64,000 nt of DNA from MGIIb-O5 sp036154155 (lineage in GTDB: Archaea > Thermoplasmatota > Poseidoniia > Poseidoniales > Thalassarchaeaceae): contig JAYZLP010000012.1 in the NCBI GenBank assembly GCA_036154155.1, positions 30,843 through 94,842 on the forward strand, written 5' to 3'. The position numbers and the translations under genes were made by a program. The first letter of the stretch is position 1. Each line of letters opens with the position of its first letter. Shown in pieces: positions 35,075 to 42,056 of the stretch. The notes beneath the pieces were generated by a model. The model saw only the letters and a list, made by a program, of their open reading frames with translations, did not search any database and was not told the origin of the DNA.

Positions 35075-36439
35075 GTGAGTGCTATGGACAGCCAAATGAA
35101 AACAATTTACGACAGCGTAATCGCAAGGGATCCGAACCAGCCTGAGTTCCATCAGGCAGTTGAGGAGGTGCTGGACAGCCTTTCACCAGTAATCAAGGAG
35201 CACCCTGAGTTCCTGCCCGTGGTTGAGTCAATGGTGGAGGCTGAGAGAATAATCCAGTTCCGGGTCCCATGGTACGACGACAGCGGCGCTTTGCAAGTCA
35301 ATCGTGGTTTTAGGATTCAAATGAATAGCGCAATAGGGCCATACAAGGGCGGACTAAGGTTCCATCCTTCGGTGAACCAGTCAATTCTGAAGTTCCTCGC
35401 TTTCGAACAGGTGTTCAAGAACAGCCTCACTGGACTTCCAATGGGTGGTGGAAAGGGAGGCTCAGACTTCGATCCTAAGGGCAAAACCGATGCAGAGGTT
35501 TTGAGATTCTGCCAGTCCTTCATGATGGAATTGTGGAGGCATATTGGGGCAGACCTAGACGTTCCTGCTGGCGATATTGGAGTAGGAGGCAGGGAGGTAG
35601 GATACCTCTTCGGGATGTACAAGAAGCTAGCAAACGAGTTCACTGGGGTCCTGACAGGAAAGGGAAGGTCATACGGAGGGTCATTGATCAGGCCCGAGGC
35701 CACTGGGTATGGCTTGGTATACTTCGCTCGCGAGATGCTGGCGACAAAAGGGAAGTCCTTCGAAGGCTCCACAGTAGCAATTAGCGGTTCAGGAAATGTC
35801 GCACAGTTCGCATGCGAGAAGGTTCTCGACTTAGGAGGGGTTCCAGTGACCATGTCGGATTCTGGAGGATGGATTTATGATCCCGCTGGGATAGACAGAG
35901 AAAAGCTAGCATGGATAATGGATCTAAAGAACAACAGAAGGGGAAGAATCAGCGAGTACGCGGATAACTTCGACGGAGTCACTTACTCCAAGTCTGAACC
36001 AGAACCTTCCTTGAATGGTCTTTGGGACTCCGATGTGGATGTGGCACTTCCATGTGCCACACAAAACGAAATCAATGGCAAGGAAGCAAAAATGCTAGTT
36101 AAGAATGGCGTAATTGCAGTTGCCGAGGGAGCAAACATGCCATGCACGCCGGAAGCAGTAGAGACATTCCTGGAAAACGGAATATTGTTCGCCCCCGGTA
36201 AGGCAAGCAACGCAGGAGGGGTAGCAACATCTGGCCTGGAGATGAGTCAGAATAGCCTAAGGCTCTCTTGGACAAGAGAGGAGGTCGACCAGAGGCTTGA
36301 GTCAATAATGGTGGAGATTCACAAGACTGCTTCTGAAACTGCGGAGAAATTTGGGATGCCCGGGAATTACGTGGCTGGCGCGAACATCGCCGGCTTCCTC
36401 AAAGTCGCTGAAGCTATGACAGCACAGGGAATGATCTAA
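35075..36439 (+). CDS. gdhA: Glutamate dehydrogenase, bacterial NADP type
   Basis: A 454-aa enzyme interconverting glutamate and 2-oxoglutarate plus ammonia. Signature GPYKGGLRFHPSVN (about residues 88-101), catalytic-lysine region LPMGGGKGGSDFDPKGK (about 121-137), and dinucleotide fold VAISGSGNVAQFACEKV (about 234-250). The hexameric small-subunit form of this length and the motif wording are like bacterial NADP-dependent GdhA rather than the 410-420 aa archaeal form, suggesting transfer from bacteria. Start is GTG 35075 or ATG 35084. The 115-nt upstream gap contains GGCGA/TCGCC arms around 35020-35036. It stands alone, convergent to the ABC ATPase gene. Confidence 0.92.
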   Translation: MSAMDSQMKTIYDSVIARDPNQPEFHQAVEEVLDSLSPVIKEHPEFLPVVESMVEAERIIQFRVPWYDDSGALQVNRGFRIQMNSAIGPYKGGLRFHPSVNQSILKFLAFEQVFKNSLTGLPMGGGKGGSDFDPKGKTDAEVLRFCQSFMMELWRHIGADLDVPAGDIGVGGREVGYLFGMYKKLANEFTGVLTGKGRSYGGSLIRPEATGYGLVYFAREMLATKGKSFEGSTVAISGSGNVAQFACEKVLDLGGVPVTMSDSGGWIYDPAGIDREKLAWIMDLKNNRRGRISEYADNFDGVTYSKSEPEPSLNGLWDSDVDVALPCATQNEINGKEAKMLVKNGVIAVAEGANMPCTPEAVETFLENGILFAPGKASNAGGVATSGLEMSQNSLRLSWTREEVDQRLESIMVEIHKTASETAEKFGMPGNYVAGANIAGFLKVAEAMTAQGMI

Positions 36440-36443
36440 GGCA

Positions 36444-37211
36444 TTAATCGACATCATTTTGCTCCACGACCTCATCTTCGTGGAGGGATGATAGGAACTT
36501 CTTGAGCCTCTCAGTCTGAGGGCTGTTGATGATAGAGGAAGGCCCCTCTTCTGCCACAACTCCCTGGTCCATGTAGATAATTCGATCAGCTACATCCCTG
36601 GCAAAGCCAATCTCGTGAGTCACTACGACCATTGTCATTCCTTCGTCAGCAAGTCCACGGATGGTCTCCAACACCGAACCTATGAGTTCTGGATCAAGGG
36701 CGCTGGTCGGCTCATCGAAAAGCAGAACCTCCGGCTTCATGGCAAGGGCTCTGGCAATAGCAACACGCTGCTTCTGCCCGCCGGAAAGGTTGCCCGGGTA
36801 AGCATCAATCCTGTCGAGCATATCGACTCTTTCCAGAACTGACATTGCTACTTCCTCTGCTTCCATCTTGCCCATACCTTTGACATGTCTCAGGCCCAAT
36901 GTAATATTGTCAAGGACCCTAAGGTGCGCAAATAGCTCGAATGACTGGAAAACCATCCCTATCCTGGATCGCAAGTCATTTACATCGGTGTGAGGGGTGT
37001 TAACCTGCTCCTCCTTCAAGAAAATCTTGCCGTCAGTAGGTTCTATCAGTCGATTTATGCACCTTAGGACAGTCGACTTACCACTTCCAGATGATCCAAT
37101 TATGGCAACAGACTCCCCTTGTTTTACTTCAAATGATATGCCCTTGACAGCATGAACGCCACCCGCATAAATCATATGCAGATCTTCCACGTCTAGTACC
37201 TTTTCTGGCAT
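36444..37211 (-). CDS. Polar-amino-acid-type ABC transporter ATPase
   Basis: A 255-aa ATPase of the GlnQ/HisP class. Walker A IIGSSGSGKSTVLR (about residues 37-50), Q-loop in MVFQSFELFAHL, signature LSGGQKQRVAIARALAMK, Walker B VLLFDEPTSALD, and H-loop VVTHEIGFA are all intact, so ATP hydrolysis is expected. A C-terminal extension of about 15 residues is acidic (HEDEVVEQNDVD). Its start directly abuts the permease stop, so both come from one message. It drives transport through the propeller-fused permease; the family normally imports polar amino acids. Confidence 0.9.
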   Translation of the reverse strand: MPEKVLDVEDLHMIYAGGVHAVKGISFEVKQGESVAIIGSSGSGKSTVLRCINRLIEPTDGKIFLKEEQVNTPHTDVNDLRSRIGMVFQSFELFAHLRVLDNITLGLRHVKGMGKMEAEEVAMSVLERVDMLDRIDAYPGNLSGGQKQRVAIARALAMKPEVLLFDEPTSALDPELIGSVLETIRGLADEGMTMVVVTHEIGFARDVADRIIYMDQGVVAEEGPSSIINSPQTERLKKFLSSLHEDEVVEQNDVD

Positions 37212-39407
37212 TCATTCACCTCCCGTAATACCTAGTCCCGGGATCCTAGTTTTTTCCTCTAGCCATCTTAGAATTAGGGCAAGAGTCCATGTGACCACGA
37301 AGTAGGATATCAGAACCATCCCCCAAGCATATGCATACTGGAACGTACTCGCAACGATCAACTTGCCCTGCCTAGTAAGCTCTGCATACCCAATTATCAT
37401 GGCAAGGGACGAGTTCAATACCAGATTCACCATCTCATTTCCCATCGGAGGGATGCAGATCCGAATCGCCTGAGGCATGATGACTCGTCGCATAGTTTGC
37501 AAATATGTTAGGCCAATGCTCCTTCCTGCTTCCATCTGGGCCGAAGGTATTGCCTGAATCGCCCCTCTGATGGTTTCGCATTGGTAGGCACCAGAATTGA
37601 ATCCTAGTGCGCATATGGCACTGATGAATGCTGAGTCGTAGAGTACTCCCCCTATCAGCGTCCCATAATTGTCTTCAGAATGGTCGTATGTGGCAATAAT
37701 GTCCGTCAGGAAGTTATGATTATTTTCCAGATTATCGAAGCTAAAAATTTCCAGTCCGGGTTCCTGGATAAGGGCCCCTAGCCTAAGGCCGAAATGGATG
37801 AATAGGAACTGGACAATTAACGGAGTGTTACGGAAGAAGTCTGTGTAAACGGTCGCTATTGCGTTCAACGGTCTGACCTTCCAAGGATTTAGGGCGAATG
37901 GTCCAACCCTTACTTTCGAGAAATTACCATCATTGCTCAGGAATAGTGTACCTAGGAACAATAGCGCAATTCCCAGAAGTATTTTGGCGAAAGAAACAGG
38001 TGCGCCAACTGGAAGGAAAACATACTCAATTCCCTGCAGCCCTAGATCACTAGCCCCTGGTATGGCCGAATAAAATAGGTACAGTCCGCCTGCTAGAAGT
38101 GGAATCCCAACTAATCTGACATACTTAGCTTCGTAACGTTCTACAACGTACCTAAGTGATGTCGGGGATGTTTTGCACATTGCAAGGGTGACTCCCAGTA
38201 GGAATCCCAGGATAATTCCGAATGCGACTATTTTCAGTGTCGCGATGAATCCTGATAGGAACATTGCCTTAGTCTCATCAACAAAGACTCCGAAGTTCCC
38301 ATATTCCGGTACGACGAATCCTAATTGATCGTCTGCACCAGCATTCTCGGTCCACAGTATCTTGCCCCCGTCGCCAACTGCAACGCCATTGAATCCAGTC
38401 AGCATTACAATGTCGTTGAAGTCACTATTGTTTCCAAGTGGGTTAATCTGCTGAGAAACAATTGTTCCGCCATTGATGCTCATTGAGATGTAGCCGCCTT
38501 CACCGGTCATCAGAAACTTCGACGTTGTTACTACTTCAATCGAAGTCAGCACGACGTCAAGTGTCTCCGGACCAAGGACATATTCGTTCGATCCAGCGGG
38601 ATAGTGCCTCTCGAACTCTACTAGTGTCCAAATGTACCCTACATCAGTCCCCGTCACTACGTTACTCATCGAGATTAGAATACTCCCATCATTCGTAATT
38701 GCGTAAATCCTAGTGGGGCTGTAGAACTCCACCGAGACGATTTCAGCATCACCCGCTCCTTCGGGCGCCTCACGATACTCCCAACTTCCCCCTCCATCAT
38801 CGGAAAATAGGATGGTTCCATCCGAGCCAACCACAATTCCTAGATTCTCATCGAGAAACGAAACACCCAGTAGATCACTTTCTATGGACAGGTTTGTTTC
38901 CGCCCACGTCCCCCCCTCAAGATTCCATATTGTTCCATGGGCTCCCACGGCAACGGCGGTTTCACTCCCGGTCAACGAGATTCCATTCACAATAGATCCT
39001 TCGGGAAGGGAGATGTCTGTCCAAAGATCTCCACCGCTCTTCCTAAGCATCATAAGTCCATTTTCTCCCGAAACCAGCAAGGACCCAAAACCCGAGTCCG
39101 AGTTTAGAATGTCACTTGTCGTGGGAGAATCGTAGGCAGCCCATGTAATTCCATTGTCATCACTGTGTAGCATCGCACCCCCTGTTCCGAATGCCCAAAT
39201 TACGCCTTCAATTTCAGTAGCAGTAAGGAGATCCTCAGAAGTCCCGCTTTCTACTACTTCCCAACTGCTCTTGAAATCAGAGGCCTGGCTTGGATTCACT
39301 GAAGTCAATAGGAGTATCACTATTGAAATGGAAATTATGTTGGCAGCGCCCCTCATTCTTGTTGAATCGGAGAGCCGAGAATCCTCTTCGAACATGGTGA
39401 GCCCCAT
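37212..39407 (-). CDS. ABC permease fused to an N-terminal YCF48-like beta-propeller
   Basis: A 731-aa fusion. An N-terminal membrane or signal helix (about residues 21-42) is followed by about 310 residues of repeated blades with the YCF48/BNR look (VGSDGTILFSDDGGGSWEYR, TGEGGYISMS, VGDGGKILWTENAG). From about residue 375 it is a HisM/GlnP-type permease: first helix FIATLKIVAFGIILGFLLG, FFRNTPLIVQFLFIHFG, and an intact EAA loop (GAYQCETIRGAIQAIP, then EAGRSIGLTYLQTMRRV). Two insertions are present: about 90 residues with two added helices after the first transmembrane helix, and a loop of about 45 residues before the EAA loop. The propeller should lie outside the membrane. ATG 39407 suits a leaderless message. 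Confidence 0.85.
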   Translation of the reverse strand: MGLTMFEEDSRLSDSTRMRGAANIISISIVILLLTSVNPSQASDFKSSWEVVESGTSEDLLTATEIEGVIWAFGTGGAMLHSDDNGITWAAYDSPTTSDILNSDSGFGSLLVSGENGLMMLRKSGGDLWTDISLPEGSIVNGISLTGSETAVAVGAHGTIWNLEGGTWAETNLSIESDLLGVSFLDENLGIVVGSDGTILFSDDGGGSWEYREAPEGAGDAEIVSVEFYSPTRIYAITNDGSILISMSNVVTGTDVGYIWTLVEFERHYPAGSNEYVLGPETLDVVLTSIEVVTTSKFLMTGEGGYISMSINGGTIVSQQINPLGNNSDFNDIVMLTGFNGVAVGDGGKILWTENAGADDQLGFVVPEYGNFGVFVDETKAMFLSGFIATLKIVAFGIILGFLLGVTLAMCKTSPTSLRYVVERYEAKYVRLVGIPLLAGGLYLFYSAIPGASDLGLQGIEYVFLPVGAPVSFAKILLGIALLFLGTLFLSNDGNFSKVRVGPFALNPWKVRPLNAIATVYTDFFRNTPLIVQFLFIHFGLRLGALIQEPGLEIFSFDNLENNHNFLTDIIATYDHSEDNYGTLIGGVLYDSAFISAICALGFNSGAYQCETIRGAIQAIPSAQMEAGRSIGLTYLQTMRRVIMPQAIRICIPPMGNEMVNLVLNSSLAMIIGYAELTRQGKLIVASTFQYAYAWGMVLISYFVVTWTLALILRWLEEKTRIPGLGITGGE

Positions 39408-39427
39408 TGTTTGGCATTCTTCCTTGG

Positions 39428-39433
39428 ATATAG
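39428..39433 (-). promoter_or_regulatory. TATA-like box for the permease-ATPase operon
   Basis: Minus-strand CTATATCC is centred about 24 nt before ATG 39407, the spacing of a leaderless archaeal start; it fixes the long N-terminus of the fusion permease. Confidence 0.5.
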
Positions 39434-39437
39434 TCTA

Positions 39438-39448
39438 GGCGGACCGCC
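39438..39448. promoter_or_regulatory. Palindrome midway between the divergent transporter promoters
   Basis: GGCGG-A-CCGCC lies between the two TATA-like boxes of the permease gene and the binding-protein gene. A factor bound here could control both directions. The arms are short, so chance cannot be excluded. Confidence 0.35.
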
Positions 39449-39450
39449 AA

Positions 39451-39456
39451 TTCTAA
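39451..39456 (+). promoter_or_regulatory. TATA-like box for the binding-protein gene
   Basis: TTCTAA is centred about 27 nt before ATG 39481, consistent with a leaderless transcript. Confidence 0.4.
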
Positions 39457-39480
39457 GTCAAATCGCCCCCTGATTACCCC

Positions 39481-40458
39481 ATGAGAGGGACTGCCGCCAT
39501 CCCAATTGTCCTGATATTGCTCTCTTGTTCATGGCTACCCGCATCAGGCGAAGCGTCCTATTCCATTGGCACTATTTCGGGCGAAGACTCCTCTCGTTTC
39601 GTTGCCCAGAATTCAAATTTGCAAGAAATGGAGTTTGAGGATGTACAATTTGCTATCAGGTCCCTAAGGGACGGCGAGGTCGACTTCGTAATCGGCCCTC
39701 ATCATTTACTGACAGACTCCGAAATGATTGCTCAGTGGAATACAATTACCGTGGGCGAGATGTTCGATATTTCGGATTATTTCATCGCCATGATTAGATC
39801 AGATAATTCTCAGGATTCGGGGAATGAGGAACTAAGATATGCAGTTAATTCCGCACTGGCAGACATTCACCAGAGGGGAACCGCCATTTCCACACACCAA
39901 CTTTGGTTCTCAGACATGCCCCAGTTAGATTTCTATGACTTCGAGGAGTATGAGGATGCCTGGCCAACTCCAACGGAAGGCGGAACGCTCCACAGGATAT
40001 TGTTTGAAGACGGAGACATCGGTGTCTGCATGCTGAACCAAGACTCCTCCATGACTAGGTTCGGCGCCAGCGGGGAATTGGTCGGATTTGAGGTTGACAT
40101 GGCAGAGATGATAGCCAATAGTATAGCTAGCCACTATGAGGTGGAACTCACTCTTTACAGCCACAACAGTGGGGTTTTCGAGAATGTCCTCAGCGACTTG
40201 ACCGAATCCGATTTATGTGATATCGCCATGGCTTCGGTTACGCCGGACCAAGTTCCCGGAGGCTTCACCTCTTCTTCCCCCTACCACGTCGGAGGGACTG
40301 TTATTCTTTCATCCGCCGAATCCCCCGGGATCGACTCTGCCGCTGAATTATTTGATTCGGATCAGCCCAAGGATGATGAATCCGATTTTGATTTGAGAAT
40401 AGTTGCAATATTGCTTCTTTCAGTATTCATATTGAGGGAAGCGGCCAGAAAGGACTGA
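39481..40458 (+). CDS. Membrane-anchored solute-binding-like protein with lobes in reversed order
   Basis: A 325-aa protein. After a signal peptide (residues 1-23, MRGTAAIPIVLILLSC) comes sequence like the SECOND lobe of family 3 solute-binding proteins: SYSIGTISGED (27-36), FAIRSLRDGEVDFVIG (58-72), FIAMIRSDN (101-109) and ALADIHQRGTAISTHQLWF (125-143). After a linker the FIRST-lobe signature appears: GELVGFEVDMAEMIANSIA (198-216), ASVTPDQ (251-257) and SPYHVGGTVIL (266-276). A membrane helix (about 305-320) ends the protein. The usual carboxylate-binding Arg of TPER is Gln (TPDQ) and the usual Asp after the lobe-2 strand is Pro (VIGPHH). It is divergent from its likely partner permease. Not a normal amino-acid binder; a sensor or altered-ligand role is possible. 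Confidence 0.75.
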   Translation: MRGTAAIPIVLILLSCSWLPASGEASYSIGTISGEDSSRFVAQNSNLQEMEFEDVQFAIRSLRDGEVDFVIGPHHLLTDSEMIAQWNTITVGEMFDISDYFIAMIRSDNSQDSGNEELRYAVNSALADIHQRGTAISTHQLWFSDMPQLDFYDFEEYEDAWPTPTEGGTLHRILFEDGDIGVCMLNQDSSMTRFGASGELVGFEVDMAEMIANSIASHYEVELTLYSHNSGVFENVLSDLTESDLCDIAMASVTPDQVPGGFTSSSPYHVGGTVILSSAESPGIDSAAELFDSDQPKDDESDFDLRIVAILLLSVFILREAARKD

Positions 40459-40504
40459 CATCACGTCAGTAATGTTCATCGTCGTGCCCCTTCCGAAACG
40501 TGAC

Positions 40505-41416
40505 ATGGCGGAGATGATGTATCAAGGAAAGGTGAAGCAGGTATGGAGTACCGATGACCCCGAAGTTATCGAGTTCAGATATACCGATCAGATTAGCGTA
40601 TTCGATCAAATCATCCCAAGCTTGGTTCCAAGAAAGGGGGAGAGCCTCAACAGGACCACGTGTCATTGGTTCAACCTTGTTGAACAAGAGGGGATATGTG
40701 AAACTCATCTGATAGAGATGAACGCCCCCGATAGGTGCCTTGCAAAGAAATTCGAGGTCATCAAAGAGCCCGGCGCTATTCCGAGGGACATGGAGAACGT
40801 TTTCGTGCCCCTAGAAGTGATTTGCAGGCATTATCTTGCAGGATCAGGGTGGAGGAGGTACGAAAGGGGAGAGGTCGGCTCCGAAGAGTTCGGTTTCGAG
40901 CCCGGGCTTTCTCTGAAAATGGGTGTCAAGCTGCCCAGCCCTTACTTGGAGGTGTCAACTAAGTTTGAGAAATTCGACAGACTTCTCGACAGAGAGGAAG
41001 CTCTCCAGATCTCAAATTTAACTGAAGAGGAGTTCGACTCAATCCTCGAGTGCGTTCTGGCAATAGATGCAATAATCGAGAGAGAAGCCTCCGCCAGAGG
41101 TCTAATTCATGTTGATGGAAAGAAGGAGTTTGCATTGGGGGCTGGAAGGAAACCAGTTCTAGTGGACTCCTTTGGGACATTGGACGAGGATCGCTGGTGG
41201 GACGCTGAAACATATGAGGGAGGGGAGATAGTATCACTATCGAAGGAATTCGTTCGAGAGCACTACCTAGGCACTGGACACCATAGTGAACTCTACCAAG
41301 CTAGGGAGTCAGGTTTGCCAGAGCCTCCGATACCCCCTCTGCCCGAAGACATCATCTCAAGAACTGCAAATTTGTACTCCGAGATGTACGAGAGACTCAC
41401 CGGGAAAACATTCTGA
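40505..41416 (+). CDS. purC: SAICAR synthetase
   Basis: A 303-aa enzyme of purine synthesis joining CAIR and aspartate with ATP. Motifs: MYQGKVKQVW and YTDQISVFDQIIPSLVPRKG near the N-terminus (ATP loop and substrate site), then RCLAKKFEVI and VICRHYLAGSGWRRY. The later aspartate-binding/ATP segment reads LVDSFGTLDEDRWW. The long form (about 300 aa rather than 240) resembles the eukaryotic/bacterial long type. ATG 40505 is chosen because the family begins there; 40472 adds eleven non-conserved residues. It is 46 nt after the binding-protein gene on the same strand but unrelated in function. Confidence 0.9.
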   Translation: MAEMMYQGKVKQVWSTDDPEVIEFRYTDQISVFDQIIPSLVPRKGESLNRTTCHWFNLVEQEGICETHLIEMNAPDRCLAKKFEVIKEPGAIPRDMENVFVPLEVICRHYLAGSGWRRYERGEVGSEEFGFEPGLSLKMGVKLPSPYLEVSTKFEKFDRLLDREEALQISNLTEEEFDSILECVLAIDAIIEREASARGLIHVDGKKEFALGAGRKPVLVDSFGTLDEDRWWDAETYEGGEIVSLSKEFVREHYLGTGHHSELYQARESGLPEPPIPPLPEDIISRTANLYSEMYERLTGKTF

Positions 41417-42043
41417 TTATGAGTGCCTTCTCATTAGAATCCCACATCCCCTTTTTTCTGCTGATCTTAGTATTGACAGAAGGTGCCTAAATCCATAGTC
41501 GACCCCTCCATCAAGTGGCTCATCTCCCAACGTAGTCCATCTTCCAGAACGTATCGAGGACCTCAACTCACTAACTTCCTGCGGGTCAATCCACCCAAGA
41601 AGGGACATTCCACCGAAACCATCCCGGAATCCCGGTTCTCCAAGATTCTCTTCAGATAGCCCGTCACAAAGCTTAGCAAGCAACTCGTGCAATACAGTCA
41701 TGTCACCCCTTTGCCTAGTGAACGAGATAAGGTACGAAATCACATTGCCGTCTTCACTGGGAAATCTGCCGAGCTTCTCTCTAGTCGCCATCGAGTCAAG
41801 AGGCTCAGCCATGCCTCCCTTAGGCCCCCAGTCCCCGCTAGCTAGGTACAGCAATGTGGCGGGATCAAACGGGGCCTCTTGGCCCTGACGGAGGCCTTGG
41901 ATGTCAACAGACAGTGGGCACATAGAAAGCAACTCCTGGTGATCTCCGCCCAGGGATGCTTGAATTGGGGGAACAAGATCGATCAAGTCCACAGTAATTG
42001 GGTCGAATGTGTAGAATGCAGGAGTCGGAGGCGCTCTAGACAT
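41417..42043 (-). CDS. Hypothetical protein, 208 aa
   Basis: Not recognised. A soluble, mostly helical protein without signal peptide or cysteine pairs. Segments such as GNVISYLISFTRQRGDMTVLHELLAKLCDGL and DYGFRHLLSILRSAEKRGCGI look like conserved helices. It starts 14 nt after the stop of the 1894-aa gene on the same strand (ATG 42043; an overlapping ATG at 42067 is possible), so it may be translated from the same message. Its stop abuts the purC stop on the other strand. Confidence 0.58.
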   Translation of the reverse strand: MSRAPPTPAFYTFDPITVDLIDLVPPIQASLGGDHQELLSMCPLSVDIQGLRQGQEAPFDPATLLYLASGDWGPKGGMAEPLDSMATREKLGRFPSEDGNVISYLISFTRQRGDMTVLHELLAKLCDGLSEENLGEPGFRDGFGGMSLLGWIDPQEVSELRSSIRSGRWTTLGDEPLDGGVDYGFRHLLSILRSAEKRGCGILMRRHS

Positions 42044-42056
42044 TGAGAAACCCCGA

